64,000 nt of DNA, from positions 1,178,001 through 1,242,000 of the forward strand of contig NC_037315.1 in the NCBI RefSeq assembly GCF_000143535.2, given 5' to 3'. Of the stretch, positions 46,445 to 59,214 are shown piece after piece. The stretch's first letter is position 1. Each line of letters opens with the position of its first letter. The translations under genes were made by a program, and so were the position numbers. Origin of the DNA: Botrytis cinerea B05.10. Its lineage: Eukaryota; Ascomycota; Leotiomycetes; Helotiales; Sclerotiniaceae. The notes under the pieces were generated by a model. The model had not been told where the DNA came from, made no database searches, and saw nothing but the letters and a program-made list of their open reading frames with translations.

Positions 46445-49400
46445 GTCTGTTTCCACTCAACTTAGAGGAACTCGTAGAGTGTATGGAAATGCTCCTGAGG
46501 TGGAGGGCTCATATTTTATCGCTTGAATTAAACCCACTTGCGAAATGCTACTCTTCTGGGTGATGGAGTACATCGTTAGTTTCAAGACTTCGAACTCATC
46601 ATGAACACCCAAGATATTCGAATCAAGGGACTGAATTGAAACTAGCAAAATTGTCCCATTTATTTTTAAAAGAAATTCAGTCAGTCGATATTGGTGGCTC
46701 ATTTCTAAAATATGCCCCCTCCACTTTACCCATTATTTGGATTCTGCTTTTGTTTGGTTAATACCCCCCTTCTCATCCTTTGCCATTCACGACACGCACG
46801 ACACATATCTAAATGGGAACGGGATAGATAATAAGGTCGACAATTCTCTGTAACCTCGCAAGCTTCTTTGCGTGCCTGGCCTTGAAGAAACCAGCAGTCT
46901 TACGAAAAGGTTGATCGCAGTGAGCGGGTTCGAGACCTGCGAAATGTTCATGTCAATTTCATATGACACATGACCCAACAAGCGTTCAATGCTAAGCGCT
47001 CGTGCTTCCAGAATCTATGCAAGTCCGAAGCTAGATGCACATACCGGAAGATGGCAAACTACAAGAGGACCGACCTGGGTCTCACTTAACGGTGGAGTTG
47101 CATGTTCTATGACGGCATGAAAACCCACTTGAACTTCGAATTATAATTGACTTTTAGTTGGTACATTGTCAAAGAGAATTCTATCATCAAATGTGGGTGG
47201 ACTATTGAATAATGTTATGAATTTTAGGTGTTTTCGACTTTATCATCTCTTTTTTTTTGTTCACAGCGTGCCATGTACAACTTTAAACACTGGCAATTTA
47301 GTATACTCTGTTAGAAGGATGTAGACTGGATGTGCCCATGGAACAAAAACGCGACCCATACAGAAAAATGTTTGCAATAACACCAGTGTGTCCCCTTTCA
47401 AACTTGAGTCTAGCTTTGATAATTATACAATATATTGACGATGATAAGAATCGTACGTTTCCATATCCAGAGTTGGGGAATCTTGGAACTTATCACTGAC
47501 TCAAAATGTGGTCACTTCTTCCGTGTGCCAAATCGGGACTTCAAGGAAATCTCGCCAATTAGTTATTTGCAATCGTTGCAAGCAAATCACAATTTCAGAA
47601 GAACACAAGTAACTAAGCCAAAACATGATATTGAGCTCAGCTGTGGAACCATGCAAGCGAGTATTTGCATCGGCAATGTAAAGTTGATAAGATTTGTAAA
47701 TTCTTGAATAAAAGATTCTGGTATCGCGCTTGTCTTAGGGTCTAGATTACACCCAATCTCGATCGGAGTCAATCCAGAAGACTTTTTTTCAGCTGCTACC
47801 AATTAACAATCTGGAGAAAATCTCAAAACAGATAGTGATGGCTATCGGCTGATGTGTCGTGTCTGGAAAGATCCACTCATTTCAACCCAATGCTAGGGGT
47901 CGATTGCAAGTGACACCTTCACCTCGTTCATGGTCATGCATAGCATGGTGATGACCATTGCTACTAGTGGCATAGTATTAACACGTATTTGCTATAACCC
48001 CTGGCCGAGAAAGGATGTTTTGTTCATCCTCGTGGTGTTTTATTTTCATTACGAAAACGAGCTTGTATATTTTCAACGATGGAAGTGTCATCTAATACTT
48101 GTAGATCAGCGGTCTGTTCCCAGGATTAAAGCCGGCGGCTACTATACAAAGATTGGTGCCTAGGCCAAGATAAAAAAAAGGCTCTTATGAAGCGTTCACT
48201 AAGATGTGAATGGCACATATGGAATTTTAAGAGAACGTTGCACCAGTGCCAAGAGAAATTATGAACAGCATCTCTGCAAATTTCCGCATTGCAAATAATG
48301 ATCAATAAGAGCTCGAAACACAATGGGAAGACTTTAGTTACTGAATTGAGTCCTACAGAATGTTTCATAGCTTTAGCTTCTCGTGTTCGTTGTTAGATCT
48401 ACTGTGCCTAATATGTGCAACAGTTGACACACCGCAATACCGTTCAATAATCAAATATCTGACTCAGCCAACATTCACATTCATTTTTTCTCTCATTCGC
48501 TTCACTTTTTCCAATCTCTCACCAGTAACATTCTCGTCGTGTTTCATAAACTGCCTCGAAATTTCCAGATAGGTAATAGAAACACGACTGAGCGCGTACC
48601 CACACTCTCAAATCGCATCCCCACCCTGCGTAAGTGCAGCTTGAGCCTATTCCCTTTCAGACCAGATCTTTCTCGCCAATTTGGGAATACTAGTAACTCA
48701 AGCAACGGTGGGAAGAAGAAAACTATCCATCTTGCGAGATCGTCCGATAAGTGACAATCTCCCACTCAAGTCATCAAACTACCTCAAGGCTCAGAAAGTG
48801 ATGGGATTAGACTGAGCTAGCTGAGTTCGTCCAGTATTCCCACGTTGTCAGCTTCACTCGGACATATCTCCGGAGCTCTCGGCCAACCATATATACATAT
48901 TGGATTTAGACAGGATAATATCTCAAGCGACTAGGGTGGCCTTGTTTTCCTTTGAAAGACACATTTTATTCCCTTCATTTCCTTCATTTCCGCTCGATCT
49001 TGTTGGTTTTTCTGCGTGACAATGTCAAGTTGATCTTTCTTACTGATATGATTCAGGTAGACCTAGTACAAAATCGTACTAGTGGAGCTTTGGTAGAATT
49101 CTGATACAAGTAGAGCCCTCACCACATAGTGCCTTTCCAAGCTTAGTGATTCAGAGATAGCCCGAATGTCTTCTTATTCTAGACCTTAGGCTCCTTTTTT
49201 CCCTGTGAAAAGTCATAATCTTGTGTGATTGTCAATTAAGATCATGCAGCATGTGTAAAACGCTCCGCTTCTTCTTTTGTAGGAGTTTTGTTTCCTCTCT
49301 GCATTACGACATCTTTTTGGATAATGGTGCTTGAGCTCTTAAGACTTGAGCTTGGGCTTTCGTTACAATACAGTGTGAATGTACACACTCCCACTTTGCC

Positions 49401-51725
49401 CCTTCTTATTCGAAAGCGTTCTGTAGTTTATGGTTGATTGGCCAATTGCTATGTCTGAATAAGGGAGCCTTGGTAAAATGCATTCTTTGAGTAGCAATTA
49501 TCTATAGTTCTTTCTTCTAACGTAGGTCACACAGCTCCCTTTTATGCTCATGAGATTCTGATTCTGGAAGCTTCGAGAAGGTTCTTTCCAGAGATATTAG
49601 TAATAAATGCCATTGAATACTAAACTGAACCCGTTCTGTTTGTAAGAATTTCTATCAAGGAGTCTGAAATGTATGTTGAAATTCAGAATTAATCTTCAGT
49701 TACGGGACTGAACTATCTTTGACGTTTTCTATTCGTAGATCACTAACAAACATCAGGTACCTAATCATCAGATACTATGGCATAAAAAACATTCACCAGA
49801 ATTCGAATGACATAGTCCCGTCGGTTTTCTGCGCATCATCCAGAAGCAAGCACAATTTAAATAAGCTTTCAAAGACATGTACGGAATCATGTATAAAAAA
49901 TATTTCACACCCTAGACCGCGCTCTTCGTCGATTTAACGTTCGCATCATAAGCATGCTTAGTAATTCCGTAAAAACTCTTCCGGACCAATCAAAACGAGG
50001 AGGACATTATCCTCCGCTGGTAGCGTCAATTACGTAATCAAGATGGGACTGTGCGCGAATTCTACATCCATTCCTGCTGACAAAGCGGCTCTAAAAGCGT
50101 CACTCCCCGGAGGTATCTCCAACTTCCGAATGCGATCAGAAATGATTACTTAATCATTGTTTCTTTCACTGTGGAAATTCGTGTTTGTATGGGCATGGCA
50201 AGTAGACAGATGAAAGGATAAGAGAGACTACTAGATGACAAACAAAACGTCGAGCGCAGCGAGGACTGGGGTGCTACAACTACGGAGGGTGTTCCGAGTG
50301 GTGAGCTCGTAAGCCACAGACACTGATGAGACGGTTTCGATTTCGGTGTTCGCCAATCGGGTTTTCGGAATTTGGATGGTATTGTGGTATGTACGGGGTG
50401 GGCAAAAGGGACAAGCTAAGGCGAATTCCAACGATAGATGTTGGATGAAAGAGGGGCGATAATGAAATGGAAAATGGAAAGGGCTGGGTGAGAACTCCGG
50501 AGTAGTACCGACTAGTGGTAGTCGTGTAGTATAAAAGATGAAGGGAGGGAGGTCAAGAAAAGATGCAATAATTGATAGAAAGAGATGGGATTTCCAAAAA
50601 GTCAAATAAATTGCCATGCTTTCATTGGAGGGGTCAATTATGAGTGGTCAATTATCGCTAAGGCTGACTGATAGGCTGGATGTTACCAGATAGCTCAAAG
50701 AATAGTGAGGGGGTGGCGATATATCTTTTTATCTTCCTCTGTCTCTCTACCTTTCTGTCCGGAGATTCTATTTCATATACATGCCACTTCATACTCCAGT
50801 ATTGAAAGCAAATTGTATCTTGGGACTCTCCATTCAACTTTCCCATCTAGAGTCTTTGTCTAAATCACCTTACTTGTGCATGTTATCCTTTAGGACCTAT
50901 CTCCTTGGCCAATGTGCATGCTAGAATCATTTTTTGCTTATCATTCTAGAGGGATTCTACAATCATAACGGAGCGAATCTCCTCAGAAATCGGATCCGAA
51001 ATAAACATTTCACATGTGTTTATAAAATGTTTATAAAATGGGACAATGAAAACGCAAGGGCAAGGTTAGTACGACGAAGGTTGAAAGCAGTGATTGGACA
51101 TCGCAACCAACGGAGGCTTCATCGTTAAACGAGTTTTCATTATTTGGCCTGCATAAAGAGAACCTTGATAATTTTCCACCAGATTCGCACGTCTTCTTCG
51201 ATTCTGGCTTCCTCAATGCTTGCAAATGCGGGGATAGATGGGAAAAGCTTGGTTTTTTTCTTCCTTTTTCTCTTTTTTTTCCCTTTTCGAAACCGGTTCA
51301 TGCGATGAAGATAGATAAGAATGACAAGTAATACGGGAAGTATAACATCCCCTTTGTCTACGGTAGTCATTAATCTGTATCGATCTAGTTAGAGTGTCAT
51401 CGGGAATCGAACGGTTCTCGATTCTGATTGGATTCGATGAGCTGATGTCATTATGCGCTGTTGTTTGCATTATGAAGACGGGCTTGGATATAATTGTCTC
51501 AATGTCTCGCCCTCGAATTGTTTGATTGCTACCCACTGTCAAGCCGAATTTCTTCTCGACAATATTTGAGATATTCGATAAAACATAGGATTCAAGCTAC
51601 GGACAGAAAAGTTTTTAATAATTAACACATTATATATTTTGTTGTTCACAAGTTCACAGTACAATCTTTTCTCAAACTTTGCATCACCTGCCTGTTATCA
51701 GATTATCTCAACAGATCCAAGTCTC

Positions 51726-51900
51726 ATGGTGCCGCCTGCTTCTTGTCGATTTCAATGAAAACTTCAAAATTATCACCCAACTACTGGTATTTGCTTGCCC
51801 CAGCTTAACCTGATAGACCAATTACCTCGACCGTCATTTGGAACTCCAATACATGCTAACAGCAGTAACAATGACAGCACACGACCTGGGCTCCAATTGA
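51726..51900 (+). promoter_or_regulatory. Three upstream ORFs in the bZIP gene leader
   Basis: uORF1 51726-51758 (10 codons plus stop), uORF2 51755-51808 (17 codons plus stop, its ATG overlapping the TGA of uORF1 as ATGA) and uORF3 51853-51900 (15 codons plus stop). All end before the main ATG at 51949. Such chains control translation of GCN4/cpc-1 and ATF4. Whether the transcript includes all three depends on its unknown 5' end. Confidence 0.45.
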
Positions 51901-51948
51901 TCCCAATCAGTGAGGATCGAATATCAACATCTTCATAAATCCGTAGCA

Positions 51949-53979
51949 ATGTACCAAGCAAAGTTCCATCACCCTGACCCGGGCCAACTCAACTTCGAGG
52001 AGTTCCTCGCCGAAGACGTGCTCAAAATCCAGAGCAACAATCTCAATACAAACTTACTCCTCAGTACAGGAACAGAAAAAGCACAGTCAGATTGGAATGA
52101 ACTTATAGATGGAAATGACCAGGTATGATATATCCGAAATGACTTCAATCTCACATTGGTGGACGATTGAAGACGAGAGTCGCAAGGTTTTGAATTCTTA
52201 TAGGCTTTAATAGACTTGAATATCACAGATGATGATTCATTTTCGAAGATATTCGATGATGTTATACAAACACCAAGCACAATTCTCAGCACGAGCACAA
52301 ATGAGAAACAACAAGATGCGATTGGCTCGAGTCAGAATACCACAGCAAATTTCACTCACCCGTTTACTAAACCGTCTATAAACATCTCTGAGAGTTCATT
52401 GAACATCGACAATTCCCACCTTATCTCTGCTTCTAGGACAGAAAATAGTCCCGGAATTCCGACAGAAGATGCTCCATTTGACATTGAAGTTGCAACCAAT
52501 TCGCCAAACAACAATTTGGCCACTCTCAAACCCTCTAAGAAACGAACCTTAAGTCCTCTTGCCCATACAAAAGACACGCACTCCCTCACCACCGAATCGA
52601 ACTCCAACTCCTCAATCGCAGCGCTTCCTCCGAAAAAGAAACGTCGCCCCCGTGCCAAAAAAATTCTCACCCCTGCGGAAATTCTCCGGGCTCGCGAGAA
52701 ATACCTCGAGAAAAACCGACGCGCAGCACGGAAATGTCGACTTAAGAAAAAAGCCGAAATGAACGCTGATCAAGAAAGATATGAGCTTTGTGTTGCCGAA
52801 ATTAATGCTACGAAAACTAAGCTGTTGGAAAGTCGGAGGGAGCTGCTAAATTTAATCGAAATTTGTAAAGGAATGGTAAGGGAGGGGTGCGGTGACGTGG
52901 CCATCAGGAAATTTGTGGCGAATTGGAAGAGAAGGGAAGAGGCTTATAGGGGAATGCTTGAGAGTGCGGACGTGGGAGTTGAGGCTTGGAAGCTGATTGA
53001 GAAATGTAGGAGTGCAAGATTGGGAGAGGGAGCCTTGGGGAATGCCGTGGATTTGGAGGGAGACAGGGAAGAGCTCGTGTGTGTTGCGAATCTCTGGGGG
53101 ATGGGGAATGATTGTGCAGCTGGGAATGAAGCCAGTATCGAACAGGTAGATTGCGATATGGATCCAGGAACGATAGTCAATTTTGAAAATCAAAGCTACA
53201 GTGCTTCGGGAAATATAGGATCTGATGAGCTGGCTTCGTTTGGTTCTCTTCAGTCTTCACCTCTGATACAGCAAACACAATCGTGCGAGCAACAAAGGGA
53301 TCAACAGCAGAAGCAGGAGCAGGAGCCGTTGGATTCAAAATGGCATGAAATGATTCCCTCATTACGACAAAGCTTTGCTCTAGATCCTATTGCAGCTGTT
53401 CCAAACCACAATGAGAACGGGAAATTTCTTTTCCAAAAGCTCTTAGATCAAATTAATAGATCAAGGAGTACTCCTGGGCCTATGAATACTATAACCCCAC
53501 CCTTGTTACAACAACAGGAACAAGATATTTTCCCTCCAGAAGAAGCATCCATATCTATACCAGCTGATCCCATCTCTACATCGTCTCTTAATAATCTTCA
53601 ATCTCAAGTCCAAGTTCAAACACGACCGCGATTCCACCATCTGCAACGACGACCTGACTGCTACGCAACAGCATCAGGAATACGTCAACAAAGCTTTGAT
53701 AGTGGTTACGGATCCTTTTCCTCCGCATCATCTTCTCAGAAAAATTCATCACCTCCTTCTCAAACTTCAGATATCAATGCGAATTTTTGGTCTCCAGATT
53801 TATCTCCCGCATGCATTGGTGGTGTTGATATTTTTGATGTTCAGTCACCGCTATTTTCCGATCAAGTAACTGACGCGTGTCTGAATTTCATACCTGAGAT
53901 CCAATTGGGAATCACGGAAGGAGAGAACCCTCTACCTCTAAAATCGTCCGCGAACCTAGTTCTTCCAGATCAACTTTGA
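51949..53979 (+). CDS. bZIP transcription factor
   Basis: Nuclear DNA-binding regulator. Exons 51949-52122 and 52204-53979 (81-nt intron, GTATGA..TTATAG) give 649 aa. A basic patch PPKKKRRPRAKK (~200) precedes the basic region EKYLEKNRRAARKCRLKKKA (~220-245), which fits the bZIP signature N-x3-AARKCR. It is followed by a heptad region with Leu/Ile (~245-280: LCVAEINATKTKLLESRREL and LLNLIEICKGM). The long C-terminus is Gln/Ser-rich, typical of activation regions. KCR in the basic region resembles the Atf1/CREB group rather than GCN4/cpc-1, but the target is unknown. The ATG at 51949 was chosen because no other ATG opens this frame upstream; the preceding in-frame codons begin at a GTG. Confidence 0.88.
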
Positions 53980-54970
53980 AGAATGAAATGCAAGTCTAAG
54001 AGATGTCTCTTTTGATCAAAACTCTTTCTCTCCCTCAAGACATTTTTTGGTTTTGAGTACCAAGAATTGCGCATGTAAATACAAATGCGCGTATGCATGC
54101 ATGTAAATGAGGTATATTAGCGTGCGATACCCCGTGGTGGCAAATAAAGTAGTTAACCAAGTGACCGTTTCGTCACATTCATATAATCATAGCCTTTTGT
54201 AATTTCTCAAAATGATTCGGTCTACATAATGTTAGAAAAGTTTGAGCTTAGTCTAATCCTGTAGTAAACTAGTCCGTATCAGGAATCGGATAGCTCTGTG
54301 CTTATGTCGACTTTCCACAATATTTCCCTGATCAATCGAGCCATCACTGCGTCAATTGATTTCAACTTCGCTGTACGTGATAAACTCAACATTTTAATAC
54401 TAATAGGATGTATGTATTCAATACGAATGATAAGATAGGTATCTCCCTCTCAGCATTAATTAATGATACAACTCACCAGACGATTTTTAAACATTCAAAT
54501 CATTTAAATTTACATCTTATCATCGGCACATGTATAAAGGTTCATACTTACTTGCTCAATATCCCCATAAAATAAATAAATATCATCGCGATGAATTTAA
54601 CTCGTCGAGAAACATATCTCCAAGCCAAACTCGCCTTTCTTCGTTACGCTAAGCACGTCCTTCGGCTCCCCTAATGCTCGCTCGCTTGAAAGGTATGTTC
54701 CTCGTCAAGACGGAAAGGCTCCACTTTTTCTTGGAGCGAATTTTTGAGGGCTGAAGGTCGGTTAGCTAGTCAGTTGATTTTTAGGGCGATGGACAGGTTG
54801 GGGCTGGGAGTGGGTAGGTTGGGGGATTTGTATGTGAGATGGAAATCTCGAATCCCTCGTTTGCTTCGAGTCATGAGTGGAAATATCGAGATACTTACAG
54901 CATTAGAACTTCACTCCGGTCATTTATGTGGCGGGACCAGTGTGTCCGATAGTCCGGACTATAGAACAAA
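53980..54970. other. 3' flank of bZIP gene and border of the AT-rich region
   Basis: About 1 kb of ordinary intergenic sequence. No gene is supported. Base composition shifts sharply towards A+T after ~54970. Confidence 0.5.
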
Positions 54971-57900
54971 CTAGATAATTTGAATCATACAATCAAGTTT
55001 GAACATAATTATATAACAAAATGGCTTATGTATATATATTCCGTAAATTCTCAACAAGCCAAATTGCTATTCAGTTTCTCTAGAGGTTTAGATTTTTTTA
55101 TAGAAAAGCAATTAGTATATCTCCGTTTTCTCCTTGATTAGGGAAGTCAATTATATGAGCTTGATTTGACAAGTAATCTGATATTGATCTTAAATTTCAA
55201 AGCTATTTATTAGATATTAATCTTCTAATAATTAAAATTTTTGAAGAACAATTTAGATTTCTTTTAATTGGACTGTCTATTAAAAACTTTTGATATTGAA
55301 ATTTTATTAACAATCCATATGGTACTGTGGGATTTGGTTCAGTCCATTCAGCTCGCCGTCCGGATTGAATACTAGAAGACTATTGGATATACTGGGCGGG
55401 GCTTGCGGAGATATCGTATATCAGAAGATCTATACTGCAATTGGAGCTGAATATTAGGAGCTGCACACCATGTGCAGTAGTCAGTATATACTGGAAAGTT
55501 GGACTTCGAGGAGTTCAAAACTGTGCACCTCCGATTTTTGATGAGTGACCCCTACCTGCACCACTCCGAAATATTAAATCGTACAAATTGATCCAAGCAG
55601 TTCTAGATTGAACTCATATAAAGCAGGGAGTCTAGTAGTCCCTATCAATAGAGAAGATTGAGTACAGAATGTCCGAAGACAATCAAACGTCTAAAGTAGA
55701 TTTAATATTTGAAGTAATGTCAAAGTTTTACTTTATCTAAAGAGCTAGCTATGTCGAGGAGATAGCAGGCCTTAAACAAGAAATATTAAAAAAGCTAGTT
55801 TTTTTCGCATTTGCTTGGGATTATAATACACTACCCGTTAAAATGAAGTTATTCACTACGCTCACACAGGTATTTCTTGAAACTCCAATGTCTCATAGTG
55901 TATGTTTGTGAAGCTTTTTATGCGATTTCGCCTTTTCATATAGCTCTTTCAAGAGTGACTCTGATTTATGTGCTATTGCTATCTACAAAATCAAAAACGT
56001 CAACGACAATTTTTCATGTACACTTCAAGACAATCTTCCTTTCACCAAAGGCAGATTGTGCGCCGAAAACGTGACCTAAAATTCACGTGATACATTAACT
56101 AGTAGTTATAGTCCTTGTTTGCGTAGGCTTGAAGATACCAATCTATGTTCTCTCCTCTAATTTGAACCTCTACCATGTTTTGATTTAGCTTCAAGTATAT
56201 CACCTCACCTCGCTGCCACTATGTATTGATTCACTCCATTCACTATGTGTAGGCGCTTAGATTATCTACGGTATATGCGCAGGCTTTTCTTGTGTGACCT
56301 CTACCACCTTCTACTCTTTTACAATATATGTCAAAATTCGAATCAAAATGAATAAAGAAACAGCTCTTCACCAAGAAGTGTGTAATGCAGGTGCTGAAAG
56401 TAATCCTATGGATCAGAAACGTCTGTAACCCTGTAGTGGCAAAGTCAATATTACTAACGAAAAGAAATTCAATATAAATCCCCATACAAATTTCAATACA
56501 TACACTACAATATAATATATTCTCTTCATCACTAACAAAATAGCTATTTCATTAATAACAAATAGAATCAATACATTTTGAGACCCGTTTAATATTGACT
56601 TTTTTTTTTTAAAAAAAAAAAATAAATAAATAAATAAAAGCCCTAAAGGCCTTAAGGATTTCAGAACTCGATGAATATTAAAATTGTAAAAAAGATAAAC
56701 AAAAGAAGAGCAAGCATAAGAGCTAAAAGAAGAAAGAGAACGAATATAAGAACTATAAAATAAATAAAAGACATTAACTAAAAGCTTAAAAGAAAAGGGG
56801 AATGAAAGATAAATCATTCACTTGTCTCACTTTCAATTTCTTTTTCAATTAGAAGCTTTACCACTATACTATACTATACAGAATGAATTATATATACGCA
56901 TTTTCTATCTAGCTCTAATCTATACATTCATATGCCATTCAATTACTAATTAAACTCAATAAAAATAAAATATTGATTATTTTAAGCTATAATTCGAGAA
57001 TTTCATTAAATCCTTTTGAAATAAAATTTTCTAATCATTTACAAAGAAATTGTTCGTCTAATCAATATTTTAAAAACGCTTTTTTCAATATATTATAAAA
57101 TTATTGAATATTTTCTTGCACTAACTGTTACGGGACAAAACGTGACCGGCTCAATTAGGCACATGACAGTGAACCTCTCGGGTCTACTGCGTACCAAATG
57201 GGGCCCATATACATATAAATTGTATAATTTGTATAATTATAGAAAAGCAATGAAAAGTTTTGGTGTTACAATATACTAATTGATTTATTACTATTATTCA
57301 TTCTAACAATTCTTTTCATTCTCCAAAAAAAGAAATAATCCATTAATTAATTTAAATAGCGAATTACTATTGATATTATTATAATTTCTATAAGAAGAAT
57401 ATTTGGAAGAGATAATGGAGAATTCCCTAGTACAATCCTAAGTTAATTAAAAGGAGGTATTAAAGGGTTTCTTCAAAATGATAATAACAAAAGCCAAACA
57501 ATAGAATAATAATGATCTATCAATAAAAACAATTAAAACCTCCAAGAAATGATTATTGATATTCAAACGATGGTATGGCAATAAATCGATATTGTAAATG
57601 GCTTAATTCAAGAAGAGATATTCAATAAAATGATAAAGAAAATAGAAAGAGTAAAGTAGGTTTATAAAAGGGTTATAAAATGTAACTTATATACTCTTCT
57701 CCCAATCAATAATAATAATATTATAGCCTTATTATTATCAATCCACTAGATTACCATATTCAATCAAAGGAAATCCCCAAAATTATAAAGATTGGAAAAA
57801 TATACAGATGAGAATATTGAAAAAGCAAAGGACTTTTTCTTTTAGGTAGAAATTATATTTCGAAATGATAATAAATATTATTTTTTGATAAATAAGAAAA

Positions 57901-58600
57901 AAATCGATTATATTATTCAATACTTTGAAAAGCAGTTTTTATTAATATAATATTGATACAAAAACGAATTAATTAATATTAGTCTAAGCTGGTTTGATTT
58001 CAAGGAATATATGTATGATTTCATTATAGATAAAGGGAATCGATAGTAATAAACGATTTAGTGAATTATTTATACAAAACAATAATTAAGACAATCAGTA
58101 AATATATTTGTAAACTATTTGAAGAGTTTAGAGAAAGATATCGAGTTGAAGGTGGATAGTATTTGAAGAGAAAAGCTCCTTATAAAATTATATTTACATA
58201 TAACTAAAAGAATATCGAAATCTTTACAACAACCAAAATCTAGAAACGAATTAATAAAACAAGTTTGTAGATTAGAAAATATAGATAAGCTTTATTATAA
58301 ACAAAATATTAACGAATTATAAAAGCCTTATAAATGGGTTCAGTTACTTCAAAATTTATAATATTTATTGAAGCAAGTTTGTTTCGAAACTAGATAACAA
58401 ATAGATATTATTGTAAGACCTTCAAAATCAATTCAAAAAAAGATTCAAAAAAATGAATTGATCGATATCAAATCCATTATGATATTATATACAAATTATA
58501 TAAAGAATATTATTTACTATAGGTGTTAATAAAAAGGATATTACGTTTTCAATTGTTGAAATCCTATTATATATTAATATTGTAAAAAAAGTTATAGATT
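54971..58600. other. AT-rich, RIP-like region without intact genes
   Basis: A+T-dominated DNA full of stop codons in all frames, with a poly(T)/poly(A) junction at ~56597-56635. Two less-affected patches stand out: ~55310-55680 and ~57126-57210. The part from ~57300 may contain the decayed gag region of the retroelement, but no gag motif is readable. Confidence 0.6.
57126..57271 (+). repeat. Possible LTR of the retroelement
   Basis: Starts TGTTACGGGACAAAACGTGA, the TG start and GGG-rich style seen in fungal gypsy LTRs, and could end at GTGTTACA. It lies ~1.5 kb upstream of the protease region in the right orientation. No second copy was found inside the window, so the assignment is speculative. 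Confidence 0.25.
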
Positions 58601-58639
58601 TAAAAAGTACTTAGGAATTATGTTATAACCTTTCCGATA

Positions 58640-59030
58640 GGAAAACACTTAGATCCAACTATTATTCTAAATATCCCACTGATATTGGATCCCCAAATAA
58701 AAGGATGTACTACTTTTACCATTATAGTAATATTCCAACCAAAAGATAAGCCAATAACACTTCAATGCCTTATCGACTCAGGAATACAAGCCAATATTAT
58801 TCAACAATCTAAATATATCGAATAGGACTGATTGCCTATTAAGAAAGGAACAACTTTAATATCTGCAAACGGTATTACGATGTTGTTGTATAATAACCAT
58901 CAGTTCCCCATCGAAGTAAAAGATCAAAAGGGAGAGAAAAAAACCTTCACCCACGAGTTTACTACTGTTGTACTAGACTTACCCAAAATCAATACTATAT
59001 TTGAATTACCCTGGTTATAAACAGTAAATC
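58640..59030 (+). pseudogene. Retroelement aspartic protease remnant
   Basis: The reading frame contains LIDSGIQANII near 58769, the DSG/DTG active-site triad of retroviral-type proteases followed by the usual Ala-Asn context. Stops at ~58823 and ~59018 break the frame. Confidence 0.6.
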
Positions 59031-59214
59031 TAAATATCGATTGGAAATCAACATCTCTTTATTATCACCCCTCTCTTAGTGATCTCGAAATAATTTCTAT
59101 AAGTGAATTTTATAGCGAAGTGAAAAAGAGCGTTCATATATATGTTATACTATCAAAAATCTAATTCTATTATTGTAAAAACAACAGATACCGCCAGGTA
59201 CTTACACTTTTCAT

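Larger units (their letters stand above)
45021..51948. other. 6.9 kb nearly gene-free region
   Basis: By far the longest stretch outside the AT-rich end with no recognisable gene. Base composition is mildly AT-rich but not RIP-like. It holds a perfect 15-bp tandem duplication (45494-45523), a candidate small secreted peptide (46226-46444) and, at its right end, the bZIP leader with three upstream ORFs. It may be the extended promoter of the bZIP gene, a decayed gene or non-coding transcription units. I cannot decide from sequence. Confidence 0.5.

Noticed and set aside
46920..46940. GCGGGTTCGAGACCTGC resembles a tRNA T-arm / pol III B box
   Set aside because: No matching acceptor stem, D-arm or anticodon arm could be found at the required distances on this strand.
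50231..50617. 128-codon minus-strand frame in the gene-poor region
   Set aside because: Composition is low-complexity hydrophobic/Ser/Pro with no codon bias, motif or splice partners; it is likely a chance frame.
56413..56817. 134-codon minus-strand frame with several hydrophobic stretches
   Set aside because: It lies in A/T-saturated DNA, where Phe/Leu/Ile/Tyr/Lys-rich frames arise by composition alone, and it spans the poly(A)/poly(T) tract.
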